Below, piece after piece: positions 10,025 through 22,402 of a stretch of 64,000 nt of DNA (within the stretch, counting starts at the first letter, position 1; each line of letters begins with the position of its first letter). The stretch is from positions 11,851,309 to 11,915,308 of the forward strand of contig NW_022098031.1 of NCBI RefSeq assembly GCF_002288925.2. The letters run 5' to 3'. The notes beneath the pieces were generated by a model, which was not told where the DNA came from, did not search any database, and saw only the letters and a list, made by a program, of their open reading frames with translations. Both the position numbers and the translations under genes were made by a program. This DNA comes from Delphinapterus leucas. Taxonomy: Eukaryota > Chordata > Mammalia > Artiodactyla > Monodontidae.

Positions 10025-11270
10025 TAATCTCCAATGAGGAATTCATGTTTTCCAAATCCTGTGCCCTATCTGGTTTTCTTACCACCATTATCTTCGATTC
10101 TATTTCTCACCTTTTCACTCCCATTTCCTAGGATGTAGAGATGGATCCATAAATGCCGTATTTACTCTAAAATTGAAATCCATATTTATTATAGGGTAAG
10201 GGTCATTTTGAGCATCTAACGGTGAGAAATTTTTCTGCCATTTACACACTACTAAAATACTGGAAAGCTACTGTGTCCCAGAAATGCACGCTCACCTAAC
10301 ATAAAGCCAGTCAGTTGGGAGGCAAAAGAAAAGTTGTAAAAGTCTGTCAAATGCGTTAGACTCCAGATTAAGCCTAACTTTTACAAGAAAGAAACCCAAT
10401 TTTAGAAGTGACCTTTAAGTACCTACGGTGAATACTGGAAGGTTTTAAATGCCTTATAAAAGTCCCGGGAATGGATACAGTATCATTTTTATAAAACCTT
10501 GCAGTGGAAATCCAGTGCATTCTGTCAGAAATGCCAATGAACAGTTATGGTAGACCTTAAGGAAGCCAGGGTTTATTTCCTTCAACCATTTTGTTCAGAA
10601 CCTAATGTGATGACAGAAATATGCATTGTTTAATGTCTCTCAACCGTAGGTCGTAAGTGCAATTTGAAAGAGCTGACCGTATATTAGCACAATGGAACAG
10701 GATTTGGTTTATTGAAACTCATGCTAGTAACAGCTGCCTTTGTAAGCAGCAGCCATGAGTGAAATAACCTCACTTCACTGATGAGGGAAAGGTTAGGAAG
10801 ACAAATGGGTGTGCTCTGGAACTGATCACCCACCTTCCCACTGAGATTTCCCTTTGTGATAAAATCAGTCACTGATAGGGAGCCTGCTTGGGCTCTGAGC
10901 CACCCTCTATGTACTGATGTGGTGTTGGTATCAGGCAAAGACGGTTCCGAGGTGGGCATAGCCCTCCTGGATTTCTGTTCACCAGAGAGGACTATACAGG
11001 AACCAAATGCATATTTGGCACTTGGTGTGCAGTTTAAAAAAATTTCTATTGGCACATGATTTACTTCAGATCTTATTTTTTGCAACGGTGAAAAAGAAAC
11101 TGTATTCCAAAGATGCAAAATCAGCCAATCAGTTTTCAATGGGCCAAGACACTAAAGTCTGGATTCCATTTCTGGTTCTGCCAGTGACCTGCAATGTGAA
11201 AATGAGCAACTCTCAGGCTTGGAAGGGCCTTGGTTTACATTCTCCTTTCACCATAAAATGGCAGGCAAAT
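10025..11270. other. Unique sequence, no gene seen
   Basis: Non-repetitive. The longest frame is 10684-11139 on the minus strand (151 codons). It has no recognisable domain, no flanking splice structure and overlaps plus frames of similar quality. I do not call it a gene, but it is the longest non-repeat frame in this part of the window. Confidence 0.45.
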
Positions 11271-11274
11271 AATG

Positions 11275-11520
11275 CATTGCCCAAGGGCACGAACCTCCAA
11301 GTCAGACAGACCCGGCCTCCAGTCCCAGCTCTGCTATTTAGCGGCTGTGTTCCTTTGCATTACTTAATCTCTCCAAATGTCAGTTCCCTTCTCTTTAAGC
11401 AAGTATAAGAATGTCTACCTCATAAAGATGGTGTTATAATAAAATAGTATAATAAGTTTAGTACAGTGCCTTGCATATAAACACTCACAGATTATAACTA
11501 CTCTTATTACAACTATTAAA
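11275..11520 (+). mobile_element. MIR SINE, plus strand
   Basis: Almost full-length MIR: AGTCCCAGCTCTGCTATTTA, TTACTTAATCTCTCCAAATG, GTCTACCTCATAAAGATGG, CAGTGCCTTGCATATAAAC and ATTATAACTACTCTTATTA in consensus order. Confidence 0.88.
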
Positions 11521-12340
11521 TAGGACTGTCAGATGCCTTCATGTAGCACAGGCAACATATCTTTAGCAGGCATTCCTAATTTCCCATTTATCTACAGGTT
11601 TACATCATCAGAACCAAATGATTACCAAATAAATTGCTTTGTATGAGCTATTTCAAAAAAATAAATCTCGATGGCCACACACATCCACCTCCACAACTTT
11701 GTATTCCTGACATGCTCTAACCTGTAAAACTGCCTCTCACTGTATGAATTCCAATAACACTGCTTGAAAAAGAAAAGAGAGAGGCAGAACGTGAGAAGAA
11801 AGCTCTTAGCACAGGGCAAAGCCGACATGCAGAGGGCGAACAAAGCACATTTGTCTCTGTCATCACCACTTGGCCCCGTTTCCAGAGCTCAGAGACCATT
11901 TTTTGTACGTTCAGTTTAATTAATTGCGTTCCTGTCACCTACTACTGTCAGTCCACCGCAGTCAGTCGGAAACTGGGGTGGAGCCCTGTAATCTCCATGC
12001 TAACCCTTGGAGGAAACTTCCTAAAAACCATCAGTAGCCACAACTAGGAAGGCTGCGAGGTGTCACGGCAAGGTGACAGCCTGGGCTGGTGCCCGGTGAA
12101 GGGAGGAATGGCACCTGTTCTCACAGGATGAAGACATCCTGTCTGAATCAGTCAAGAAGCGTTTCAGATAACTAAACTTATCAAACAAATGGAAACAAAA
12201 CAATAAGGTTACCATTTCTGGGTTTGTTGCTGGTGGGTATGATCTGACACCTATGTTGGCAAAAAGCAATGCACATAAGAAGCAAGATTTGCTTCTTTGC
12301 CCACATTCTATGATTATAAGAAACTAGAGGTAAGTATGGG
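11521..12340. other. Unique sequence, no gene seen
   Basis: No repeat or exon recognised. Several 60-75-codon minus frames are uninformative. Confidence 0.45.
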
Positions 12341-12344
12341 CTGT

Positions 12345-12475
12345 AGTTACATAAACCCTGGAGTCAGAAAATATGGGTGTGGACCCTGATACTTTGTGAC
12401 CTTGATCTAGTCAATTAAACTGCTTTGAATCTCAGTTTCCTTATCTCCAAAATAATGGAAATAGATATTGATATG
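12345..12475 (+). mobile_element. MIR SINE fragment, plus strand
   Basis: 5' and core parts of a MIR: AACCCTGGAGTCAGAAAATA, CTTTGTGACCTTGATCTAGT and GAATCTCAGTTTCCTTATCT. It runs into an AT-rich tract with repeated GATATAGA-like words. Confidence 0.8.
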
Positions 12476-12560
12476 GAAATAGATATAGATCCCATTATAT
12501 ATGGATATAAAGCCCACATATATCCCATTTTATATATGTAGATTGTATAATAGATCATAC
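12476..12560. repeat. AT-rich low-complexity tract
   Basis: Imperfect repeats of AGATAT, TATATGG and ACATATATCCCATT, a simple-sequence expansion downstream of the MIR core. Confidence 0.6.
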
Positions 12561-13694
12561 ACACAGAGAGACAGTGGTAAATAATTAAATATCACATTTG
12601 AAAGCCCCTGGCTTTGGTATGTTCTTAATAAATCTTCATGTCCTGCTTCAAGTCCCATGGTGACCTCTACCAGCCCTTGATTATTCATCAGTTGGTTATA
12701 TTGGTCAAAGAGTACATGTATCTTTTCTCACTCTCTTTCTCCTCTGTCTTTTTAGCATTTCCACGGTTGCTAGACTCTTCATTTAAAGTTATCCCTGCCA
12801 GAAGGGGAAATCAATGAGGGAACTTCTCAAGCGTTCTTATAAAATATTATAAAAGAAAGTTGTTGATACTGGGCTTAAATAATACATGTGCATTTCATTT
12901 CTCTAGATTTCCCTGAAATCTATTAAAAACCCACCCAAGTCTATATTAGCAACATAGATATAAGAGCCAATATTATTCCTTCAGGACTCACTTGCTTAAA
13001 AGTAGCAGAAAGGTGGGATGGTATTTCAGTGGCAAGATCATTTTACATTAATTAATACCATTTCAGAATAATCATTATTTTTAAGAAATATTTTCATAAA
13101 ATCTGAATCTCTTTGTTCACCTTTCTTAAAGCATTGTAACACCAAAATTTTCCTTTTATTGCCATGTCCTTGATAGTTACCCAAATAATACTTTAGCTCA
13201 CAGGAGAGAATTAAATGGCTCTGTCCAAGTGAGATATTATTCTAGGTAATTATTAGCGTTAAAATTCCAATTTAGTGTTCAACACACTCACAGACAGACG
13301 CTGCCACTGCTACGGGTCAGTGCTTCTGCAAAAGACAATCTCATGCTAGTCAGGTATGAAATTATGCTGAAAGGTTGAATGAGCTAATGGCACTGTGTGT
13401 GTGTGAACTCCTAGCACAGAATAAGGCCCACAGAGATTGCTTGGGGTAAGTTCAGGACTTTGGAAAATGAAGTTCATTTACATCCTGCAAGTTGTGGCTA
13501 TTAATAGCATTTATTGAATAAAATATAGTAAAGGATGCTTTGGGTGATTTCAAAAGAAATAGAGGACCTCTGGCTCCAAGAAGGGCAGACAGGACATAGA
13601 AATATGAATCCAGTGGAGAACAGCTTTACATATCAACGTGCCTGAGTTAAAACAGTTCCATCTGCCCTCATAAGAATTTAGAGGGCTCCAGGTT
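12561..13694. other. Unique sequence, no gene seen
   Basis: AT-rich non-repetitive sequence. A (GT)n run of about 12 bp lies near 13398. Confidence 0.45.
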
Positions 13695-13710
13695 AAAAAG
13701 GAAGGAGCAG

Positions 13711-13864
13711 ATCGGTGCTTTGTGACCGCCTGGAGGGGTGGGATAAGGAGGGTGGGAGGGAGGGAGACGCAAGAGGGAAGAGATATGGGAACATATGTAT
13801 ATATATAACTGATTCATTTTGTTGTAAAGCAATTATACTCCAATAAAGATGATAAAAAAAAAAA
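13711..13864 (+). mobile_element. L1 3'-end fragment, short insertion
   Basis: Severely 5'-truncated L1 containing only the 3' UTR end: CGGTGCTTTGTGACCGCC, GGGAGACGCAAGAGGGAAG, AACATATGTATATATATAAC, CCAATAAAGATG, then poly(A). A 16-bp target duplication with one mismatch (AAAAAGGAAGGAGCAG at 13695-13710 and AAAAAGAAAGGAGCAG at 13865-13880) proves a separate insertion. The 3' end matches the L1s at 25347 and 52362, so it belongs to the young lineage. Confidence 0.92.
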
Positions 13865-14039
13865 AAAAAGAAAGGAGCAGAGATCAGGGACTCAGTCAGG
13901 AGAGTCTTTGAGGGTTGAGCAAAACTGAGAGGGAGTATTCCAGAAGCAGTAATGGTGGTATATATAAATGCTTGTATCACATACCAGCGACTTCTGTGAG
14001 AGAGGAAGGAAGTTCAGTACTAGCTGCTATGGAAGGTAT

Positions 14040-14212
14040 GTATGAGAGTAATAACAAAAGGTGAGAACATTTGAGGAATTGTTCTGTATCTTGATTGGGA
14101 GGCTGTCTACCCAGGTGTATACATTTGTCAGAGTTCATTGAAATATAAACATAAAATAGGTGTAATTTTGTAAATGTAAGTTATACTAAAAAAAGTATAT
14201 TTTTAAAGATAA
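14040..14212 (+). mobile_element. Old L1 3'-end fragment
   Basis: Words typical of old (L1M) 3' ends: GTATCTTGATTGGGAGGCTG, GTATACATTTGTCAGAGTT and AGGTGTAATTTTGTAAATG. Diverged, with no target duplication visible. Confidence 0.65.
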
Positions 14213-15539
14213 ATAAGATTTTTTAATTAAAGATTTTAATCAGCAGGAGATGAATTTCTTCAAGGTTGATTTTTTTCTTCTTTTTTTTTTAATTGAATTT
14301 AAAATCTAATAGAGAGTGACTGAAGAGTATGCTTCTCAAACTTGTGTCTTATAAATAAAGACACTCATAAATATCATACTTTTGGAAATGCATACAATTT
14401 AACTGTGTATACATGTTTATGACCAAAGGTATACTGAATTTAGAACAGAGTAATTTTTATTCTCAGCGGCTGATTGAACTAAGATAATGTCTTCTTGTAT
14501 ATTCCCTGGTGACATGTTTAAATCCCAAATCCTTGGTTGTAGATTAATCCAAATTTTATATAGAGTAAGCAAGTATATTGCTTTTCCTGAGATTGAAGCT
14601 ATGGGCCTCTGATCAATAGCATTGGCACCTTTAAATGTAAGGCAGGGTGTAGCAGGTTATAGAGGGCCAACATTTCTGCTGCAATTACAAAATGAAAAGC
14701 AAATTGCAAAAAATATATACATTTTTTTTAAGATATTAGAATTTTCTGGAGGCAATGAAGTTTAGAGCAACTCTAAAATCCAGAGTGGGAAAAATACTTC
14801 CTAGGTGAGTTGACCATAGCCACCTGCTTTCTTCTTTTGGGGCACTTGCCAAGAGATAAATGCCACTGGTCAAAGGTCAGTGATTGAGCTTGGCCCACAC
14901 AGGGTGAAACCAGCAGAGCTTTTGTGTTCACACAGATCTGGTGCATTGAAAACTAGAGGAGACCCAAACACAAGGCTAGTTTTTACCATTTATTGGTTGC
15001 TGTGTTCTGGGATAGCATGGAGGGATGGTGGCCTGGGGATGTTGGGCTAGAGAAACCAAGTGAAATCTCCCACAGACTTTCGTTGCCTAGAAGATAAAAT
15101 CCCACTAAAGAAGAAGCCTGCAACAATATAACTAGTCTCTCCTGAAGACAGTTTCCAGGCTTTGAATTTGCATGGGGCAGGAAGTTAAAGAGCTAATGCT
15201 TCAAAACCTCCAAAGAGCAAAAGTTTCGGGGTAAAGAGACAGAGACCCACCAAAGCCTAAATTAAAAGCCTGGATAGGCCATGGTTGAGGAAAAACAAGG
15301 AACAGAAGTAGATTGATTTTTAGTAAACCCGGGCTCAACCCAGTCCCTGTGTGCAAGAACAAACCCATGGAGAAGGGCAAACCGTAACTTGATCTTGATT
15401 TTTAGTATGAATACAGACCAGGGTAGCATATCACAATCCTTCCGAATGTTTGGGTATTAAGCAGGAGTTGTCAGAAAAGTTACCACAGGATAATTCACTC
15501 TATCTGCCTAATAGAGAAAAAGGGAGATTCTCCGGTGGA
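14213..15539. other. Unique or unassigned sequence
   Basis: No gene seen. The part after about 15100 may be the 5' end of the old L1 that follows, but I cannot align it to a remembered consensus. Confidence 0.4.
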
Positions 15540-16840
15540 AGACATCATGCCGAACCTTTACTATACCCTTAGACACAACGACCAGCGTACAATCAAATTT
15601 TAATAGATATATGAAAAGGCAGGAAAATGTGGCTGATAATCAAAAGAAAAACAAACAATAGCATATCCACAGGTGGTATAGATGTTGGAATCAGTAGACA
15701 ATGTCTTCAAAATAACCAAGATTAAAATGTCAAATAAAATTTAGGAAAATATGGGCAAAATGGATGAAATATAGAGAAATTCAACAAAGAAAAGGATTCT
15801 ATACAAAAATGACATGGATATTTTGTAATAAAAATATCCAATATCAAAAAAAAAATATATCCAATATCTAAGATTAAAAACTAACTGAATGTTCTTAACA
15901 GTGGCCTGGACAAAACAGAATACAAAATTAGTGAGCTTAAAGACAAGTTAATGTATTATGTACAAACAGAAGCACAGTGAGAAAAGAAGGAATGACAAGA
16001 GCAGTACAGAGTGTACACATGGAAAACTGTCAAAGTTTAATATGTGTATTTGGAGTCCCAGGAGGAGGAAAGAGAAATAGGGACAGAAACAATATTTGAA
16101 GAGATAATAGCCCTGTATTTTCTAAAATTGATGAAGGACATTAAACTGTGGATTCTAGAAGTTCAATAAACACCAAACGAGATAAAAAACAAAGAAAACC
16201 ATCTTAATTAAAGTGTAGAAGACCAAATGAAAAGAAAGGAAAAAAATCTTAAAAGTGGCCAAGGAATAGAAATGTCACTTACAAATGAGCAACAATTACA
16301 CTGACAGCTAAATCTTCAAGGGAAATTGGAAGCCGGAAGACAATGAAATAACATCTTTTTAATATACTAGGTTGGGGGGCTGGGAGGGAGATAAAAGAAA
16401 AACTGCTAACCTAAAATACTGTACCCAGTGAATATATCCTTCAAAAATTAAAAGTGAAATAAGTTTTTAGACAAACGCTGAGAGAATCTGTCACTAGCAG
16501 TCTGGCACTGTAAGATCTTCTAAAGGAAATTTTTCAGAGTATAGAGAAGCCACCCCAAATGGAACCTAGTACTGCAGAAAGAAATGGAGAGAAATAAAAA
16601 GTAAATATAAAATCATATTTATTGTTTCAAAATATTAATAATGTCTTGTGGGGCTTGCAAAGGGCAGGAGGTAGTAAGTGAAGTTGAACTATTGCACACT
16701 CTTTCACTGTCTAAGTAAAACTTAAGGAAGTCATTTTATAATTGGTTAGAAATGCATATTAAAATCTCTAGAGTAGCCCTAAAAATAAATATAAGAATAT
16801 ATAATTAAAAGGCTAATGAAGAGAAAAACTTAATAAATAT
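15540..16840 (+). mobile_element. Old L1 (L1M or HAL1-like), ORF1 region
   Basis: Ancient L1 internal sequence covering the ORF1 part and the following spacer. Recognisable stretches are GATGTTGGAATCAGTAGACA, ATTTGAAGAGATAATAGCCC, and the ORF1 C-terminal part around GGGAAATTGGAAGCCGGAAG. CTCTAGAGTAGCCC and AAAGGCTAATGAAGAG follow, as in old L1 inter-ORF spacers. No open frame survives. Because ORF2 does not follow directly, it may be a HAL1 (ORF1-only) element. Confidence 0.65.
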
Positions 16841-16864
16841 ACCTGATTAATAACCCCATCCCAG

Positions 16865-16985
16865 ACTTACTGAGTCAGGCTATAATGGTTGGCCCTACAA
16901 TCTGAAATTTTAATCATATTGTAGATTAAATAGATCCACCCCCTGGTGGTTCCTACGCTCACCAGTTTGACAGCCATTGCAGAAG
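16865..16985 (+). mobile_element. Possible MER5A-like DNA transposon fragment
   Basis: TTACTGAGTCAGGC near the left, TCCACCCCCTGGTGGTTCC in the middle and ACCAGTTTGACAGCCATTGC at the right resemble a hAT-type MER5A. Divergence is high and the ends are not resolved. Confidence 0.45.
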
Positions 16986-16989
16986 AACT

Positions 16990-18055
16990 TAGACAAATGG
17001 TCAACAAACTCTTTTACTAATTTCTTATAGTTAAAAATTAAGTACTGCACATTATAAAAATACAAATTTATTCAGAGGCCACTGAAGAAAAATAAACAAC
17101 CATAGCATAAGTAATATCTAGTAATAAACACAAAGGAAGATGATAACTGTCCAGTATCCAGTTTAAGGTTCCCAAGAGCACCTTCTACCATAAACAACGT
17201 GAGGCCAATGAACGGAGAAGAGATTTCTTATTACCCCAGGTATTCCCTGAACCAAGCCATTAATTCTTACCAATCACAGACTCCTTAAAGAAGTGAACCA
17301 CTGCTGTATTGAGAACAGGAATGAGATTATCAGATTTCCTTTCTCAACTTTGCATTCTGACAACATCCCTGAGTTCACAGATTAAGAATGGTGATTTATT
17401 GCCCTTTTAACAAGAGTCATAGTATTACTGCTGCTGCTACCTCTGAGTCTACTGCTGATACTAACACTGGTTTAGCACTCTAGTTTGTAAGGTGTGTCAA
17501 TACGCATTATTCTGTACAGGAGTCCTAAGACAAATGCATAATAATATTTCATTGTTATTATCATACACATGCTTATATGTGAGGAGGAAGCTGAGGCTCT
17601 AAATAAAGAGCCTGTGCATTGGGGGACATGGTTGTTATAGTGGCTAGCATTACCTAATACAGTAACCAAAATTAATATTCTGCCACTGCTGTTATCAAAC
17701 CATTCAGGGAAACAATTGGCATCCTATATTCTATCTCCAACTGCTATCCCTCTTGTTCAATATCACAAGACTAAACCCAAATTGTATCCTTCACAAGAAA
17801 AGAAAACAAACAATAAAAGATGAAAACAAATTTTAGTGAATCAAAGTGATTGCATGCAATAGTACCTTAGTTATTCATTCAATAAAGCTAGAACTATCTA
17901 TAATACAGATCGGTTTTAGAATACAGTAAGAATTGACACTTCATTTAGAGATATACTGCAACAAAAAACGTCAACATTGAGTGGTGGGACATATAAAAGT
18001 GGTTGGAAGATAACATCAATAATGCCTTTTAAAGTCTGTTCTCAATCCCCACCCC
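16990..18055. other. Unique sequence, no gene seen
   Basis: AT-rich, no repeat or exon recognised. Confidence 0.45.
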
Positions 18056-18057
18056 TA

Positions 18058-18155
18058 TCCCCTCTTTTAAACTTAACCCCTACTCATCTCCAGCATATAG
18101 CACAGCATCTGGTATATACCAGGTTCTCAAAAAAATATTTTCTGAATTAATAAAA
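18058..18155 (+). mobile_element. L2 LINE 3'-end fragment
   Basis: CATCTCCAGCATATAGCACA, GCATCTGGTATATACCAGG, TTCTCAAAAAAATATTTTCT and GAATTAATAAA match the order of the L2 3' end. Confidence 0.6.
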
Positions 18156-18504
18156 CTTGTCTAACCTTGCAGTGCTACCTAAGGACTGTCTCTCTGCTGT
18201 TTCCCATATATGTGTCTTACCAGTTTCTTCGAGGACAAGGGCCATGCTTGCTGCTATCTCTAATTCTTCAACGGCAAGTGCAGCATACAAAAAATGAATA
18301 CTATGATGATTTGAGAAGCTCAAGAATCTGGACTTTGCACTATTTTCAGCTCTTATTATCCTTGGTGATACCAAGGAAAAGTGAATATCATCTTCAAACA
18401 AAATTTTCTTTTCCTCAAAGAACATATCAAATAATAACAATCATGATGCCAGGCATTCTACTAGGTGCTACACATATATTATTTCTCATCATCAAAACAT
18501 CTTT

Positions 18505-19335
18505 CCAAAAAGGCACATCAAAGCTGGAAGAAAATGTTTGTAAAACATATATCTGACAAAGGACTTGTATCTAGAATATGTAAAAAACTCTGACATCCCA
18601 ATAATAAAAAAGACCCAATTCTTTTAATGGATGAAAGATTCGAACAGACATTTCACCAAGGAAGATACACAGATGATAAATGAACACATGAAAAAATATT
18701 TAACATCATTAGTCATTAGGCAAATGCAAGTTAAAACCACAATGAGATACCACTACACACCCACTAGAATGGTTAAAAATTTTTTAAACTGATCATACTG
18801 TTGACAAGGAAACAGAGCAACTGGAAATCTCAGACACTGACAGTGGGAATATAAAATGGATCAGCCACTTTGGAAAACAGCCTAACAATTTTTAAATAAA
18901 CATATACCATGACTCATCATTCCATTCCTAGGTATTTATCCAAGAGAAAGGAAAGCATATGTCCATACAAAGACTTGTCCACAAATGATCATAGTTGTTT
19001 CATTTGTAATAGCTGAAAACTGGAAACAACTCAAATGTCCACTAAAATAAGAAGAGATAAACACATTGTGGCATATATAATGGAATATACTCAGCACAGC
19101 ATGGATAAATCTCAGAGTGATGATACCAAGTAAGGGAAGCCAGACACAAAAGAGTACATACTATATGATTTTATTTACATAAAATTTTGAAACGCAAGCT
19201 TATCTATAGTGACAGAAAGCGGATTGCTGGTTGCTCAGGGATGGGTGTGGGAGAAGAAGGGACCTGGAGGGACAGGTGGTAGAAATTACAAATGGACAAC
19301 ATAAAACTTTTGGGGTGATGGAAATTAACTTTTCA
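18505..19335 (+). mobile_element. Old L1, ORF2 3' end and 3' UTR
   Basis: Diverged L1M ORF2 C-terminal region: GACAAAGGACTTGTATCTAG, CAAATGCAAGTTAAAACCAC, AATGAGATACCACTACACAC, a degraded C-terminal Cys/His region, GTAATAGCTGAAAACTGGAA, and a 3' UTR with GATTGCTGGTTGCTCAGGGA. All frames are broken. The sequence is clearly older than the L1s at 22.4, 50.9 and 62.1 kb. Confidence 0.85.
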
Positions 19336-19339
19336 TTCT

Positions 19340-19430
19340 GTTTTCTCAAACTCTCCCACAGATTTGGCACATAGCAGTTAATCAATATTTGTCACATCAA
19401 TAAATTAATAAATAAGCAAGTGCAGGCTAC
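19340..19430 (+). mobile_element. MIR or L2 tail fragment
   Basis: Short stretch, TTGGCACATAGCAGTTAATC then AATATTTGTCACATC, resembling the shared MIR/L2 3' block inserted at the L1 edge. Confidence 0.45.
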
Positions 19431-19498
19431 TGTTTTGTAGAGCTTGGTTGAGAAGGTAAAGAGAGTCATAGGACAGTGACTAAAAGTAAATATATGCA

Positions 19499-19540
19499 TT
19501 TGTGTGTGTGTGTGTGTGTATATATGTATGTGTGTGTTTA
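19499..19540. repeat. (TG)n microsatellite
   Basis: About nine uninterrupted TG units, then TATATGTATG and further TG units. Likely length-variable. Confidence 0.85.
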
Positions 19541-19549
19541 AAAGTGGTT

Positions 19550-19985
19550 AATATTTCAGTAGGTTTCAAATGAGAGAGGAGGCAGCAGTAAAGAGGTTAA
19601 AAATAAAGAAAGAGAAGGGATAAGATATGGGATAAAAGCTTTTATGGCTCCTGATTTGAACATACATCTCTAAAAGAATTTGTTTTAGGCAAATGGGATA
19701 ACTTGAATATGAACTGATTATTAAATAATACCAAGGAATGGTTATTAATTTTGTTGGGTGTGATAATGGCACTGTGGTTATACAAGAATATGTCCACTTT
19801 TTTAAGATATAAAAACTGAAATACACAAGGTGAAAAGACATGATGCTTAAGATTTACTTATAGGTGTGCCCAAACCTAGTCATTGTTGAATCTGGATAAT
19901 AGCTATATGAGAGTTCATTATTCTCTTCCCTGTATTTTCATATATGTATGCACAGTTTCATAATAGAAAGTTTAAAAAATATAAC
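19550..19985 (+). mobile_element. Old L1 3' UTR fragment
   Basis: AACTGATTATTAAATAATAC, GTGTGATAATGGCACTGTGG and AAAACTGAAATACACAAGG follow the order of an L1M-type 3' end. The left limit is uncertain. Confidence 0.55.
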
Positions 19986-20044
19986 TAGTCTTTCACAAAT
20001 CCAACAAAAGAAAGAACAACGAATATAAAGTTACAAGCGCAGGG

Positions 20045-20215
20045 TTCAAGATCAAGATCTAACACCTTGGGAAGCTCACGCAATCTGAACCTCAACTTCC
20101 TCATCTACACCATAGAGATAAATGGTTCCTGACCCATTTTAAGTCACTGAGTTATTGTAATTTTCAAATGAGATAATATATATAGGGGCACTTTGAAATA
20201 AAAGCTTTGAAGGTC
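20045..20215 (+). mobile_element. MIR SINE, plus strand
   Basis: CAACTTCCTCATCTACACCA, TAAGTCACTGAGTTATTGTA and TCAAATGAGATAATATATAT are the MIR core and 3' part. Confidence 0.75.
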
Positions 20216-20700
20216 TACGTCACTGCAATAATAATTAAGTTAGGCAGAGCCACGGCCAGCACAGTGTCTTTTGTGCAGAACAGAAAGGGAGACTCCCTCT
20301 GGGTAGATGAATTACACAAGCCCTCTCTGGTTTGACACAGCCCCCACAGGGTACACAGTAGGAACAATGGTGCCTCTAGGCAAAGAAAAGGATAGGACAT
20401 CCTGGGAGAAGCACAGCTGGATTTCTGCCCATGTAGAAAGGCTGGGTGTGTTAGGCCAGCCAACAAACCCCTCATCCTTCCTCCATGGTTTTAGATATAG
20501 TCCAGTCTTTTCCTCCTAACTGGGTGGAAGACACATATCTCAGTGAGAGAGAGTTTGAGTGCAGTGAAAGAGAGAAGGCAGTATTACGTCTGTGCCTGGA
20601 GTACCCCAAGTGATAGTGATTGGCAAACTCATGGATCCTTGAGAGCCCTGGCCAATTATAAGGGAACACCAAGAGGCAGGGGCACAGCTCAGAAAGGAAA
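20216..20700. other. Unique sequence, no gene seen
   Basis: No repeat or exon recognised. The 86-codon minus frame (20215-20475) has no domain. The right edge is the insertion point of the next L1. Confidence 0.45.
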
Positions 20701-20704
20701 AAGA

Positions 20705-21530
<826 letters not shown>

Positions 21531-22245
21531 GGAGAAGAACTCAGTAACAAGACCACTGCTTCCGTCCTTCATGGTCTTGCCTTCGGCTAGCCCACACTCT
21601 TTCCCGCCTGCAGGCAGATCTGCCTTGTTCTTGGAAGGTGAATTAACCACGTGGGCTAACAGACCCAAACCAGAAGCAAGCCAGGGTCAGGTTTCTGCTC
21701 TCCACTCTAAATTAACTTGCTCCATATTACTAAACCAAAGGCCATTATCACAACATCATAAAACTTATTTCTGATTAAGGTAATCTATGCCTCTTTCAGA
21801 ATTACACATTCCAATTAGCAGGGAATAAAGTTATTCCTATTGTGTACTGACACGCTGAAATTACCATGGCAAAAGTAAAAAATAACTTCAATTACATGCA
21901 AGTATTAGTCTTCTGTTAGGCTTCTTCTGAAATATGGGTTCTTCATATTCCACTTAATGGAATTACAGCTTCATTAAGTATATTTGCTTGTAAAAAATAT
22001 ATTCTTCAATATTTTAATAAAATGTTCCTAAGTGTTTTTAAGCAGTAGCATGAATGTACATCAGCTGTGTGTTCTGCAATCTCTCATATCCCATGTCCAT
22101 GTTATTTGCATCTAAATAATTCTCCTGACATTATTACAGAAGATAATTTTACTCTAGGGAGACACATGAGCCCTGGCATCAGACTTCCCCATCACGTAAT
22201 TATTCAATGTTTTTTAAAAAGCTCTGTACATTCTATAGAAAGATG
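21531..22245. other. Unique sequence, no gene seen
   Basis: AT-rich sequence without recognisable features. Confidence 0.45.
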
Positions 22246-22249
22246 ACCC

Positions 22250-22390
22250 CAGAAAAAATAACTTGTAACTATGTGTGGTGATGGATGTTAACTAGACTTA
22301 TTGTGGTGATCACTGCATAATATATACAGATATTGAATCATTATGTTGTACACCTGAAAAAAGTGAAAAATATCATTATATCTCAATTAA
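22250..22390 (+). mobile_element. Old L1 3' end (host of a younger L1)
   Basis: GATGGATGTTAACTAGACTT, ATTGTGGTGATCACTGCATA, CATTATGTTGTACACCTGAA and ATTATATCTCAATTAAAAAG are typical of old L1 3' ends. The younger L1 at 22403 inserted in its A-rich tail. Confidence 0.8.
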
Positions 22391-22402
22391 AAAGAAAATA
22401 CT

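Noticed and set aside
10684..11139. 151-codon minus-strand frame
   Set aside because: No domain, no paralogue in view and no splice context. Overlapping plus frames are comparably long.
18147..18556. 129-codon plus and 97-codon minus frames
   Set aside because: They overlap on opposite strands and run into an old L1 fragment. Composition shows no protein signature.
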